Origin: a virus
Length of the DNA: 64,000 bases
IMG/VR virus record: IMGVR_UViG_3300028287_000410
Coordinates: 1-64,000 of that record
Strand: one strand, 5' to 3'
Each line of letters starts with the position of its first letter. The first letter of the stretch is position 1. Shown piece after piece: positions 16,121 through 24,663 of the stretch. A program made the translations under genes and the position numbers. The notes below the pieces were generated by a model. It was not told the DNA's origin. It ran no database searches and saw nothing but the letters and a program-made list of their open reading frames with translations.

Positions 16121-17188
16121 ATGTTATATCTTATAGACTTGGAGAGTGTTGAATCCCGCTACACAAAGCAATGGAAGACACATCTCCCCACATTGTTACG
16201 AAGCAACGGTATTGATGTTACTGTGATTGACGGTCCAACCGACATTCCAGAAGCCACTACACCTGGTGCATTTCTCAACTTTGGTGGTACAAATATCTAT
16301 AAGAGCGCACAATTAGAAAAGATAGCAAAACTGATCTGTGATGGCGAAGTCAAAGATGGTGACTATTTTCTCTATACAGATGCGTGGAATCCCACTGTCA
16401 TCCAGCTTAAATATATGGCAGAATTACTTGGGATAAAACTCCGTATCGGTGGTTTATGGCATGCTGGTAGCTATGATCCGCAAGATTTCTTAGGTCGTTT
16501 AATTGGCGATGCTTCATGGGTTCGTAAAGCGGAAATGAGTATGTACGATTGTTATGATGATAACTTTTTTGCTACTAAGTTTCATATTGATTTGTTTACA
16601 AATACATTCTGGGACGATGACCGTGATATCGACAGGCAACTGCTTCACTCTATACGACAAGTGGGTTGGCCTATGGAATACATCGAAGAGGATCTTAGTG
16701 AGTATAAGAATATGGCGAAAGAGGACATCATAGTATTCCCACATCGTATTGCTCCTGAGAAACAGCCAGAAGTTTTTGACTACATTGCTGAACAGATGCC
16801 AGAGTATCAGTTCATTAAATGTCAGGACTTGAACTTGACAAAGCCAGAATACCACACCTTACTTGGCAAAGCTAAGTTAGTGTTTAGTGCTAACTTGCAG
16901 GAAACTCTGGGTATCTCAGTATACGAAGGTCTGCAAGTTGGTGCTATTCCTATGGTACCAGATAGATTATCATACACAGAAATGTGGAGTGATCATTTCA
17001 AGTATCCAAGTGAATGGACTTCTTCATTAGATGCAACAAAGAAAAACATTGAAAATATTAAAGCATATATTCATATGCAAATGTCGAAGAATAGTGACCT
17101 AACTTGGACAATGAATGAAGAACTGCGTAATGTAGAAAAGTTCTATTCGGGAAATAAACTAATAACATATCTCAAAGAAAACACATGA
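16121..17188 (+). CDS. GT4-like glycosyltransferase (355 aa)
   Basis: The C-terminal half carries the nucleotide-sugar-binding pattern of GT-B glycosyltransferases, with ETLGISVYEGLQVGAIPMV and a preceding KLVFSANLQ (about residues 250-280). IVFPHRIAPEKQPEVF marks the start of the second Rossmann domain. No signal peptide or membrane segment is visible. It could glucosylate modified DNA bases, a lipid or a protein; proximity to dpdA makes DNA or base decoration worth testing. The acceptor is unknown. Confidence 0.72.
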   Translation: MLYLIDLESVESRYTKQWKTHLPTLLRSNGIDVTVIDGPTDIPEATTPGAFLNFGGTNIYKSAQLEKIAKLICDGEVKDGDYFLYTDAWNPTVIQLKYMAELLGIKLRIGGLWHAGSYDPQDFLGRLIGDASWVRKAEMSMYDCYDDNFFATKFHIDLFTNTFWDDDRDIDRQLLHSIRQVGWPMEYIEEDLSEYKNMAKEDIIVFPHRIAPEKQPEVFDYIAEQMPEYQFIKCQDLNLTKPEYHTLLGKAKLVFSANLQETLGISVYEGLQVGAIPMVPDRLSYTEMWSDHFKYPSEWTSSLDATKKNIENIKAYIHMQMSKNSDLTWTMNEELRNVEKFYSGNKLITYLKENT

Positions 17189-17194
17189 TAAATA
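17187..17194 (+). promoter_or_regulatory. T4-type late promoter box GATAAATA
   Basis: The box overlaps the stop codon of the glycosyltransferase gene and is followed by an approximate inverted repeat (GATAGAGAG...CTTTCTATC). The downstream gene at 17245 has a GGGAG ribosome site. Confidence 0.5.
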
Positions 17195-17244
17195 CATATG
17201 ATAGAGAGTATCCCAGCTTTCTATCATATTTTGGGAGAAATAAT

Positions 17245-17547
17245 ATGGCTCGTTACAGAGGTATGATCACCAACAACATTAAGTTTGATGCAACAATCAA
17301 GGTTCGCCGTTCGATTGACTTACGCGAACTATCAGACTTTGGTTCAATCACTTATGCAGCACAAGATTTACCAACATCAGGTGCAACACATCGTAAAGCA
17401 ACAGGTGGTTCAACTTCAGCAACACGCGGACACGCAGATTTACGTGATATCCACAGTGAAGCAGTAGTTGATCGCCAAGATATGGGTTCAATTGCTGATA
17501 CAGCAAGAGACACACTTGGATATAACGATGAACCTTATCTACACTAA
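17245..17547 (+). CDS. hypothetical protein (100 aa)
   Basis: The ATG at 17245 is preferred over one at 17185 because it has GGGAG upstream and the earlier ATG overlaps the late promoter box. The product has a beta-like N-terminus and a low-complexity Ser/Thr/Gly/Arg/Asp-rich middle (SGATHRKATGGSTSATRGHA). Late-promoter control suggests a virion or late function. I do not recognise it. Confidence 0.6.
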   Translation: MARYRGMITNNIKFDATIKVRRSIDLRELSDFGSITYAAQDLPTSGATHRKATGGSTSATRGHADLRDIHSEAVVDRQDMGSIADTARDTLGYNDEPYLH

Positions 17548-17564
17548 TTAATTTAAAATAAGTG

Positions 17565-17610
17565 TTGACAAAATAACCCACTTGTAGTATTATAATATTA
17601 TGAGTGGGTT
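17565..17610 (+). promoter_or_regulatory. sigma70-type promoter enclosed by an inverted repeat
   Basis: TTGACA at 17565 is followed by TATTAT (spacing 17) or TATAAT (spacing 20). The eight-base arms AACCCACT (17575-17582) and AGTGGGTT (17603-17610) flank the -10 region, so the promoter sits in the loop of a potential hairpin or operator. It drives the pentapeptide-repeat genes. Confidence 0.6.
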
Positions 17611-17642
17611 TACCATATCATAGTAATAAAGGAACATAGTAT

Positions 17643-18368
17643 ATGACTAAAGATGAACTTAAAGCAATCCTAGATAACCATATTCTGTGGCTCCAGGATA
17701 ATAAAGAAGGAGTTCGTGCTTACTTGATTGGTGCTGACTTAGAGAATGCTGACTTGAGTGGTGCTGACTTGAAAAATGCTAACTTGTGGTGTGCTGACTT
17801 GAGGGGTGCTAGCTTAGAGAATGCTAACTTAGAGGGTGCTTACTTAGAGGATGCTAACTTGAGTGGTGCTAACTTAGAGGTTGCTAACTTAGAGGGTGCT
17901 TACTTAGAGGATGCTGACTTGAGTGATGCTTACTTGAGGGGTGCTAACTTGAAGGGTACTAACTTGAGGGAGGCTTCCTTGAAGGGTGCGTACTTGAGGA
18001 ATGCTGACTTGAGTGGTGCTATCTTGAGGAGTGCTAACTTGAGTGGTGCTTACTTGTTTGGTGCTAACTTGAGGGAGGCTTCCTTGAGGAATGCTAACTT
18101 GAGGGGTTCTGACTTAGAGGATGCCGACTTGCGTGATGCTAACTTGAGTGGTGCTGACTTAAAGAATGCTTACTTAGAGGGTGCTAACTTGAGGGATACT
18201 AAATTGGAAAAAGCAATATATGCGGCTACCATTGAGTACTCAACTAAATATGGTGAAGATTCAGTGCGAAAATCCTCACTTTCATTCAAAGAATCAATGA
18301 CAAGTGATTTCATTGAACAGTCCCGCGAATCACCGCAGTTTTATAAGGGGTACAATTCTAATGATTGA
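17643..18368 (+). CDS. pentapeptide-repeat protein (241 aa)
   Basis: From residue about 28 to 195 the chain is built of A(D/N)Lxx repeats (such as ADLSGADLKNANL), which fold into a right-handed square beta helix. The N-terminal MTKDELKAILDNHILWLQ is helical, and the last 45 residues are not repetitive. Such helices can mimic DNA and bind gyrase (Qnr/MfpA), but many have no known role. The DNA itself is a tandem GGTGCTAACTTGAG-type repeat. Its N-terminus is nearly the same as that of the protein at 18665. Confidence 0.9.
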   Translation: MTKDELKAILDNHILWLQDNKEGVRAYLIGADLENADLSGADLKNANLWCADLRGASLENANLEGAYLEDANLSGANLEVANLEGAYLEDADLSDAYLRGANLKGTNLREASLKGAYLRNADLSGAILRSANLSGAYLFGANLREASLRNANLRGSDLEDADLRDANLSGADLKNAYLEGANLRDTKLEKAIYAATIEYSTKYGEDSVRKSSLSFKESMTSDFIEQSRESPQFYKGYNSND

Positions 18369-18410
18369 GTTGTTCCCTGTGTCATGGGATGCTCTTAAGG
18401 AGGAATATTA

Positions 18411-18668
18411 ATGTATAGTATTGAGTTATACGAAATGGTTTACTGGTTTGAGTCGGAGGATACGTTTAAGCAAGCCCTTAATAGCAATAGCAGCAGGGCT
18501 CACAGGATATGGTATTCAGACGTGGCTTTTAACAATGCAACTCGTGAGGTTGTTAAGTGCAGATACGATCTAAAAGAAATAATAGATTCTTGGATGTATC
18601 GAAGGTCTCACCAAGACAATATGAATAAGATGGAGCAGAATGTGTTTAGCAAAGGAGAAACACAATGA
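18411..18668 (+). CDS. hypothetical protein between pentapeptide genes (85 aa)
   Basis: AAGGAGG lies ten bases before the ATG. The product is aromatic-rich and mixed in charge, ending [15 protein letters not shown], a tail whose DNA recurs at 19148-19193 in front of folE. It overlaps the second pentapeptide gene by four bases. Not recognised. Confidence 0.65.
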   Translation: MYSIELYEMVYWFESEDTFKQALNSNSSRAHRIWYSDVAFNNATREVVKCRYDLKEIIDSWMYRRSHQDNMNKMEQNVFSKGETQ

Positions 18669-19051
18669 CTAAAGATGAACTTAAAGTAATCCTAGAAAAA
18701 CATAAGCTGTGGCTCCAGGGTAATAAAGAAGGAGTTCGTGCTAGCTTGAGGGGTGTTAACTTGAGGGGTGCTGACTTAGAGAATGCTAACTTGAGGAGTG
18801 CTAACTTGAGGAATGCTAATTTGAGTTTTGCTTGCTTAGAGAGTGCTAACTTGAGACATGCTATCTTGTGGGGTGCTAACTTGATGGTTGCTAACTTGAG
18901 GGGTGCTTACTTAGAGGAAATTAACTTGATAGGTGCCAACTTGAGACGTGCTGACTTGAGTGGTGCTAACTTGATGGGTGCTTACTTAGAGGGTGCTGAC
19001 CTAAGCTATGCTGATCTTAAGGATGCTAACTTGAGGGGTGCTATCAGATGA
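18665..19051 (+). CDS. pentapeptide-repeat protein, second copy (128 aa)
   Basis: Residues about 28-128 are A(D/N)LxG-type pentapeptide repeats. The first 27 residues ([20 protein letters not shown]) match the first copy at 17643 at nearly every position, showing a duplication followed by loss of repeats and of the non-repeat tail. It may be a DNA mimic; the function is unknown. Confidence 0.88.
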   Translation: MTKDELKVILEKHKLWLQGNKEGVRASLRGVNLRGADLENANLRSANLRNANLSFACLESANLRHAILWGANLMVANLRGAYLEEINLIGANLRRADLSGANLMGAYLEGADLSYADLKDANLRGAIR

Positions 19052-19191
19052 AAGTCGTGGCCTTTATTGGCAAGTCACAGAAGATGATGGCACAGGTTGT
19101 ATCACAGTAAAGTTTCACAATGTAGAAGAAGAAGAGGAAGAGACAAGATGAATAAGATGGAGGAGAATATGTTTAGCGAAGGAGAAACAGA
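19052..19191 (+). pseudogene. decayed duplicate leader before folE
   Basis: This gap has no full gene. Its last part (about 19148-19194) repeats, with few changes, the DNA that ends the 85-residue gene and leads into the second pentapeptide gene (AATAAGATGGAG and TTTAGCGAAGGAGAAACA). It is most simply a remnant of the tandem duplication that made the two pentapeptide genes, with the ribosome site reused by folE. Confidence 0.5.
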
Positions 19192-19878
19192 ATGACAAAG
19201 ACTTCCGAAATAAAGGAACGCTTGATTAAAAATAATATCAGGCATTGGGCAGGGGACAATATTAGTCAAGTCCTACAGCCCGGAGACAAAGCCATTCTAA
19301 TAGATGAAGCAACAGATGCATTCGAAAATGTACTTGATGCACTTCTTATTGATCGTGAAAATGATCCTAACTCTCAAGGTACAGCAAAGCGCCTAGCTAA
19401 AATGTATTACAACGAGATTATGGCAGGACGTTATGATGCAGCACCTAGCGCAACAGCGTTTCCTAATGACAATGGGCATACATATAAAGGTATGCTAGTA
19501 GTACGTAGCGAACTTAAATCAATGTGTTCGCATCATCATCAACCTGTTACTGGGATTGCATACATAGGTATCATTCCTGGTGAGAAAGTTATTGGACTTT
19601 CGAAATATACTCGCATTGCACAGTGGTGTGCAAGACGTGGTACATTACAAGAAGAACTGTGCAATGATATCATGCGTGAAATTATCAAAGCGACTGATAG
19701 TGAGCATGTAGGTGTTTATATTCAAGCAACACATGGTTGTTGTGAAAATCGTGGCATTATGGCACACAGTTCACTTACGCAAACAACTGTACTTAATGGT
19801 GGGTTCTTAGATGACCCAAGTGTTAAGAAAGAATTCTTTGACAACATCAAGCTACAACAGGAGTTTGCTCCAAGATGA
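19192..19878 (+). CDS. folE: GTP cyclohydrolase I
   Basis: Zinc and active-site motifs are present: MCSHHHQPV, GLSKYTRIAQWCARR and THGCCENRG. The enzyme turns GTP into dihydroneopterin triphosphate, the first step to folate and to 7-deazaguanines. In this window it can feed QueD-like, QueE, QueC-like and DpdA. It also fits with DHFR and thymidylate synthase at 42847-44234, although those need only folate recycling. Length 228 is normal. It overlaps the following small gene by four bases. Confidence 0.95.
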   Translation: MTKTSEIKERLIKNNIRHWAGDNISQVLQPGDKAILIDEATDAFENVLDALLIDRENDPNSQGTAKRLAKMYYNEIMAGRYDAAPSATAFPNDNGHTYKGMLVVRSELKSMCSHHHQPVTGIAYIGIIPGEKVIGLSKYTRIAQWCARRGTLQEELCNDIMREIIKATDSEHVGVYIQATHGCCENRGIMAHSSLTQTTVLNGGFLDDPSVKKEFFDNIKLQQEFAPR

Positions 19879-20069
19879 TAGATCCAAAAGTAACAAAGCT
19901 AGTAAAAGAACTTGAACAACAAATTAAGCAAGTTAACGAAACATGGGCAAAATTACAAAAGAATAATGTATTTGTTCGTGCAGAATTTAAAGGTACACAT
20001 TCACATGATGAACCCAAATCAATCGTAGTAACTAAAATTACTCAAAATGTTGAATATCTGAAGGGTTAA
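19875..20069 (+). CDS. small hypothetical protein (64 aa)
   Basis: The first half is a charged helix (LVKELEQQIKQVNETWAKLQ) and the second half is beta-like. It overlaps folE by four bases (ATGA) and ends five bases before queE, so it belongs to that operon. Not recognised. Confidence 0.65.
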   Translation: MIDPKVTKLVKELEQQIKQVNETWAKLQKNNVFVRAEFKGTHSHDEPKSIVVTKITQNVEYLKG

Positions 20070-20073
20070 AAAT

Positions 20074-20946
20074 ATGAAACTAAGATATAGCGAAGCGTTC
20101 TATTCTCTTCAAGGTGAAGGTAAGTTTGTAGGAGTACCTAGTGTATTCCTACGCACATTTGGTTGTAATTTACGTTGTCAAAATTTCGGACTAAATAAAG
20201 ATAGAGAGAAATCAAGGTATAATCCTGAGGTTGAACAACTTATTAAGGATGGGGTACATGAGACTACAAAACGATTTGAAGACTTACCTATTATACACAC
20301 AGGATGCGACACATATGCTAGTATCTATCCTGAGTTCAAGCATCTAGTTCACGATTCTACAATCGATGAAGTAGTAGAGCATCTACTTTCTCTCACTCCA
20401 CAGGGTAAATGGACACAAGACGATGGACAAGATGTACATCTTATTTTAACAGGCGGTGAACCGTTGTTAGCGTGGCAACGACTTTACGTAGAACTATTCG
20501 AACATCCACGTATGCAGGACTTAAAGAATGTTACATTTGAAACAAACACTACACAACCTTTACATGAAGAGTTCTTCTATTATATCAATTATAACGAAAG
20601 AATTCGATTCACTTTTAGCTGTTCGCCAAAGCTCTCCGTTTCAGGCGAGTCTGTCGATATTGCTATTAAGCCTGACATTGCTTATCAGTATTCCAGTGTT
20701 ATTGGTAGCGATATCTACTTTAAGTTTGTTGTGGCTGATGAAGATGATGTTAATGAAGTTACTAGGACTGTTCAGCGATACAGGGATGCCGGGGTACAAT
20801 GTCCGGTCTATCTTATGCCAATGGGCGGACGCAGTGAAGAATATTCCCTCAATGTTAAAGACGTGGCGGAAGCCTGCATGGCGAGAGGGTGGCGATTTAC
20901 ACCAAGACTACACATTTCACTCTTCGGAAATGCCTGGGGAACTTAG
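20074..20946 (+). CDS. queE: 7-carboxy-7-deazaguanine synthase, phage type
   Basis: The N-terminus FYSLQGEGKFVGVPSVFLR and the GGEP motif (ILTGGEPLLAWQR) are those of QueE, a radical SAM enzyme that forms 7-carboxy-7-deazaguanine from 6-carboxytetrahydropterin. The iron-sulfur motif is split: CNLRC (C31, C35) is followed by an insertion of about 42 residues before CDT (C78), where ordinary QueE has CxxxCxxCDT. The end GRSEEYSL...RLHISLFGNAWGT is also of the QueE type. The insertion is, to my recollection, shared by other marine phage QueE proteins. Confidence 0.88.
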   Translation: MKLRYSEAFYSLQGEGKFVGVPSVFLRTFGCNLRCQNFGLNKDREKSRYNPEVEQLIKDGVHETTKRFEDLPIIHTGCDTYASIYPEFKHLVHDSTIDEVVEHLLSLTPQGKWTQDDGQDVHLILTGGEPLLAWQRLYVELFEHPRMQDLKNVTFETNTTQPLHEEFFYYINYNERIRFTFSCSPKLSVSGESVDIAIKPDIAYQYSSVIGSDIYFKFVVADEDDVNEVTRTVQRYRDAGVQCPVYLMPMGGRSEEYSLNVKDVAEACMARGWRFTPRLHISLFGNAWGT

Positions 20947-21012
20947 GCAAAATGAACAACTACGTAGAGCGATGGAAGCTCCAATAGACTATGAAAAACT
21001 AAGGAAACAACT

Positions 21013-22101
21013 ATGAATCAAAACTATATTTTTACGAGCGAAAGTGTTAGCGCAGGACATCCGGATAAGGTTGCAGACCAAATTTCAGATGCTCTAGTTG
21101 ATGCCGGGTTCAAAGCAGGCGATGAAACAACACGTGTTGCTGTTGAAACACTTGTAACTACCAATCATGTAACATTGGCGGGCGAAGTAAAAAACTTTAA
21201 CGTAAGCAGAGATGAAGTTAAAGAAATCGTGCGAAACAAAGTTAAAGAAATTGGTTATGAGCAAGAAGGGTTTCATTGGGATAACTTAAATATCTACAAT
21301 GAGCTACATGAACAAAGCGCAGACATTGCATTGGGAACTGATGATTTTGGTGCAGGCGATCAAGGTATCATGTTTGGATACGCATGTAACGACAACGATG
21401 CATATCTCCCAGCGCCTATATACTATGCACATGAAGTTCTTAAAGAACTTAAAACTCAAAGACAGCATGTATTAGGCCCAGATGCTAAATCACAAGTAAG
21501 TGTACAGTACGATGGCGGACGTGTACAGCGTATCGACCAAGTTGTTATTAGTACACAGCACGGAGAAGGACAAGTAGAGCAAGCAAGAAATATTAGTAAA
21601 CTTGCTGCAATGAATGTATTAGGAGATTTGATTGATGATAAAACTGTATGGCACCTTAATCCTACTGGTAACTTTGTTATTGGTGGGCCCGACGGTGATG
21701 CTGGTGTTACTGGGCGTAAAATTATCGTGGATACTTATGGCGGATTTGCTCCTCATGGCGGAGGTGCTTTTAGTGGCAAAGATCCTACAAAAGTTGATAG
21801 GTCAGCAGCATACATGGCTCGCTGGCTCGCTAAAAATGTGGTAGCAGATGAAATGGCAGACTGGTGTAACATTCAGTTGTCGTATGCTATTGGTGTAAAG
21901 CAACCAACAAGTATCTATGTTGAGTCTAATGGATACAGCAAGAGTATTGAAAAGTTTATTCGTGAGAATATTGATCTAAGCCCAAAAGGAATCATTGATC
22001 GTTTCGATATGTTTAATTTTTATAACTACAGTGAGAACTGTGTATATGGACACTTCGGAGATAAAGATGTTCCGTGGGAAAAGATAGGATGGGATGTATG
22101 A
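21013..22101 (+). CDS. metK: S-adenosylmethionine synthetase
   Basis: Signature stretches are intact: FTSESVSAGHPDKVADQISD, GGPDGDAGVTGRKIIVDTYG and HGGGAFSGKDPTKVDRS. It makes S-adenosylmethionine from ATP and methionine. The length of 362 is slightly short of the usual 380-390. The gene follows queE and overlaps a rhodanese-like gene by four bases. A phage-encoded MetK would raise S-adenosylmethionine for the many radical SAM proteins and methyltransferases here; that link is inference. Confidence 0.96.
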   Translation: MNQNYIFTSESVSAGHPDKVADQISDALVDAGFKAGDETTRVAVETLVTTNHVTLAGEVKNFNVSRDEVKEIVRNKVKEIGYEQEGFHWDNLNIYNELHEQSADIALGTDDFGAGDQGIMFGYACNDNDAYLPAPIYYAHEVLKELKTQRQHVLGPDAKSQVSVQYDGGRVQRIDQVVISTQHGEGQVEQARNISKLAAMNVLGDLIDDKTVWHLNPTGNFVIGGPDGDAGVTGRKIIVDTYGGFAPHGGGAFSGKDPTKVDRSAAYMARWLAKNVVADEMADWCNIQLSYAIGVKQPTSIYVESNGYSKSIEKFIRENIDLSPKGIIDRFDMFNFYNYSENCVYGHFGDKDVPWEKIGWDV

Positions 22102-22439
22102 GTTTTTATAAAACAAATGAAGAGCAAGAAGTTATTTCAATTGATGAATTCATTGCCGAATGGTATGACCGAGAAGCATACGTCCTTGTTGATATCAGAG
22201 AAGAAACCGAAATAGCAGAACAAGGCAGTATTAAGAATTCATTCAATATTTCAATGTATGATATTCCAGAAAATATCAATATGGCACCTACATACATTAT
22301 ATGCATTCTAGTATGTGATAATGGTGCAAGGGCTGAACAGGTTGTGAAGTATTTAAAGAACAATGACTATAACAACATGTTTGCACTAGAAGGCGGCATA
22401 GGAAAATTATTTGAAGCACTACCGGAAGTGAAGGGATAA
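22098..22439 (+). CDS. rhodanese-like domain protein (113 aa)
   Basis: The start is the ATG overlapping the metK stop (ATGA). Rhodanese features are YVLVDIREETEIAEQGSIKN at the front and the cysteine loop VCDNGARAEQVV followed by ALEGGI. The loop CDNGAR keeps the catalytic Cys. Such single domains move sulfur as a persulfide. With so many iron-sulfur enzymes nearby a sulfur-supply role is conceivable but unproven. Confidence 0.75.
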   Translation: MSFYKTNEEQEVISIDEFIAEWYDREAYVLVDIREETEIAEQGSIKNSFNISMYDIPENINMAPTYIICILVCDNGARAEQVVKYLKNNDYNNMFALEGGIGKLFEALPEVKG

Positions 22440-22440
22440 T

Positions 22441-22908
22441 ATGATTAATTTACTAAAACCAAAGACTTGGTTTATGACTGATGAAGAAATCAAGCGAAGT
22501 GAAGCAAGACAAATCGAAAACGAAAAAGTCATGGAAGAACGTATATCTGAGATTGATTTAGAATTTGGTCGTATCACCCAAGATGAACACGCTAAAAAAG
22601 TAGCAACCTTAAATGGCGATCCGTATGTGAAAGTTCTTAATATTGATTTAGATGAAAATGCACCTGGTGCTGGATTCTTTGAACTAGATTTCAATGAACA
22701 TTTCGTAGAGTATCTAGCTAATAGTGGGTACGAAGGCGTAGAGCCAGATGAAATCGTAGATAACTGGTTCAACGACTTGTGCAAGAATATTGTACTAAAT
22801 GACTTAGAAGATGAAACGGGTGATCCACGTAGCTTCGATGTAGCGAGTAAAGAAGGCTTAATCATTAATCGTTTAAAAACTGATGATGGAACCGCAGAAT
22901 ACTCTTGA
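22441..22908 (+). CDS. acidic hypothetical protein (155 aa)
   Basis: The product is acidic, with a helical charged first third (EEIKRSEARQIENEKVMEERI) and a second part containing YVKVLNIDLDENAPGAGFFELD. Its TGA stop is inside the -35 box of the promoter for the exonuclease gene. Not recognised; possibly a conserved T4-like phage protein. Confidence 0.65.
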   Translation: MINLLKPKTWFMTDEEIKRSEARQIENEKVMEERISEIDLEFGRITQDEHAKKVATLNGDPYVKVLNIDLDENAPGAGFFELDFNEHFVEYLANSGYEGVEPDEIVDNWFNDLCKNIVLNDLEDETGDPRSFDVASKEGLIINRLKTDDGTAEYS

Positions 22909-22933
22909 CACCAATTCAATAAACGTGTAAGAT
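22905..22933 (+). promoter_or_regulatory. sigma70-type promoter (TTGACA-N17-TAAGAT)
   Basis: The -35 box TTGACA contains the stop codon of the preceding gene. The -10 box TAAGAT is weaker than others in the window. RNA would start about 20-25 bases before the exonuclease ATG at 22962. Confidence 0.6.
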
Positions 22934-22961
22934 AGAATCAAATTACAATAGAGGATTATTA

Positions 22962-23963
22962 ATGGCTACTTTTATTCTTGTTGACAGTCTCAACATGTTT
23001 CACCGAGCAAAGCACGTAGGACATCGTGGTGCTGATATCGATACTAAGATCGGTATGGCGTTCCACATTATGATGTCTAGCGTTAAGATGTGCTACAATA
23101 TGTTTGATGCTGATCACGCTGTATTCTGTTTAGAAGGTCGCTCATGGCGCAAAGACTTCTATACTCCATATAAAGCACAACGTCGAGCCGCACAAGCTGC
23201 TAAATCTGTGCGTGAACAAGAAGAAGATGGCATCATGTTCGGTGCGTATGACAGTCTCGTAGAGTTTGTCGAAACACGTACTAACTGCACAGTACTTCAG
23301 AATAAAGAAGCAGAGGCAGATGATATGATTGCTCTATTCATTGCATCACATCCCAATGATCATCACATTATCGTATCAAGTGATGGTGATTATCAGCAGT
23401 TGATTTGTGACAATGTAACACTATACGATGGTGTTCAAAATCGTATCATCACACCTGATGGTTACTTTAAAGATGATAAGAGGCGCACTCCGATCAAAGA
23501 CAAAAAGACTAAAGAAGTTCTCCCTCCCCCTGACCCTGAGTGGTTGTTGTTTGAGAAATGTATCCGTGGTGATACATCAGATAATATCTTTTCAGCATAT
23601 CCAGGTTGTCGCACGAAAGGGACTAAGAATAAAGTCGGTATGATTGAAGCATTTGAAGATCGTAATAGTGGTGGCTTTAGTTGGAATAACTTTATGCTAC
23701 AGCGTTGGACAGATCACAACGGTGAAGAGCATACAGTACGTGATGATTATGAACGCAATAAGAAACTAATCGATCTTAATGAACAACCACATGATCTTAA
23801 AGTTAAGTTCCTTGAGACTATTGCAGAACGTAGTGTTCCTAAGAACAAAGCGGGTGTTGGTATTCACTTCCTTAAATGGTGTGGGCTATGGGACTTACAG
23901 AACTTAGCTAAAGCTCCTGATGAAATGGCAGCTATTCTTAACAAAGGCTATCCACATGCTTAG
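22962..23963 (+). CDS. 5'-3' exonuclease / RNase H of T4 type
   Basis: FEN-type metal-site motifs are in order: ILVDSLNMFHRA, EAEADDMIALF, SSDGDYQQL and RGDTSDNI. The length (333) is close to T4 RNase H (305). The enzyme removes RNA primers and short 5' flaps during lagging-strand synthesis. A GAGG ribosome site and a promoter precede it. Its stop overlaps the next ATG. Confidence 0.88.
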   Translation: MATFILVDSLNMFHRAKHVGHRGADIDTKIGMAFHIMMSSVKMCYNMFDADHAVFCLEGRSWRKDFYTPYKAQRRAAQAAKSVREQEEDGIMFGAYDSLVEFVETRTNCTVLQNKEAEADDMIALFIASHPNDHHIIVSSDGDYQQLICDNVTLYDGVQNRIITPDGYFKDDKRRTPIKDKKTKEVLPPPDPEWLLFEKCIRGDTSDNIFSAYPGCRTKGTKNKVGMIEAFEDRNSGGFSWNNFMLQRWTDHNGEEHTVRDDYERNKKLIDLNEQPHDLKVKFLETIAERSVPKNKAGVGIHFLKWCGLWDLQNLAKAPDEMAAILNKGYPHA

Positions 23964-24663
23964 ATACATCTTTGATGTAGATGGTACAATAACTCCAAGT
24001 AGATGTGCTATTGATCCAAAGTTTTTACGATTTATGCTGAAATTCTGCAAAGAGAATTATGTATACTTTGCTACGGGCAGTGACGCACCGAAGACTATCG
24101 AACAAGTTGGTGATATGTTATTCAACAGTGTAACACGTTCTTATAACTGTAATGGTAACTCTGTATGGGAAAAGGGTATTAATATCCGTAATAATCCATG
24201 GAAACTTCCTGACCTTGCAAGAACTTTTTTAATTAGTTGCAAATACGAAAGTGATTTTAGCATACGCACAGGCAATCATATCGAAGAACGACCTGGCATG
24301 GTAAACTTTAGTGTTGTAGGCCGTAATGCTACTCTAGAACAACGTACTGCATATGTAGACTTCGAAGCGTGGAATGGAGAACGTAGAAAAATTGCAGATG
24401 CTTTTAATACAATGTTTCCAGACTTGCAAGCAACAATAGGCGGTGATACTGGTATTGACATTGCTCCCACTGGATCAGATAAAAGCCAAATACTTAAAGA
24501 TTTTACAAAGTCTGATACAATTATATTCTTCGGTGATGCTATCTTTGATGGTGGTAATGATTATACAATCGCGCAAGCAATTAAGAAAAAAGGTGTAGGT
24601 AGAGCCCATAAAGTATCTGATTGGGAAGAAACTTACAAAATATTGACCGATGTATACAGTTGA
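23956..24663 (+). CDS. HAD-superfamily phosphatase, phosphomannomutase-like (235 aa)
   Basis: The start MLRYIFDVDGTITPS overlaps the exonuclease stop. DVDGT is HAD motif I with the nucleophile Asp; FATGSDAPK gives motif II, DKSQILKDF the conserved Lys, and FFGDAIFDGGND motif IV. The pattern GGDTGIDIAPTGSDKSQIL resembles eukaryotic-type phosphomannomutases and other HAD-IIB sugar phosphatases. The substrate is unknown; a sugar phosphate would fit the glycosyltransferases here. Confidence 0.78.
   Translation: MLRYIFDVDGTITPSRCAIDPKFLRFMLKFCKENYVYFATGSDAPKTIEQVGDMLFNSVTRSYNCNGNSVWEKGINIRNNPWKLPDLARTFLISCKYESDFSIRTGNHIEERPGMVNFSVVGRNATLEQRTAYVDFEAWNGERRKIADAFNTMFPDLQATIGGDTGIDIAPTGSDKSQILKDFTKSDTIIFFGDAIFDGGNDYTIAQAIKKKGVGRAHKVSDWEETYKILTDVYS

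Noticed and set aside
17643-19051. Possible CRISPR-like or satellite repeat array
   Set aside because: The short DNA repeats are in frame and encode pentapeptide repeats; there are no unique spacers.
20528-21016. 162-codon plus-strand frame overlapping queE
   Set aside because: It is a shadow of queE in another frame with a low-complexity Leu/Ser product; the queE product ends naturally in a family-typical sequence.
22419-22919. 166-codon minus-strand frame opposite 22441-22908
   Set aside because: The product is Ser-rich antisense of the acidic gene, in a block where all genes are on the plus strand.
23428-23643. Frame inside the exonuclease gene and other short internal frames
   Set aside because: They have no ribosome site or family pattern and lie fully within recognised genes.
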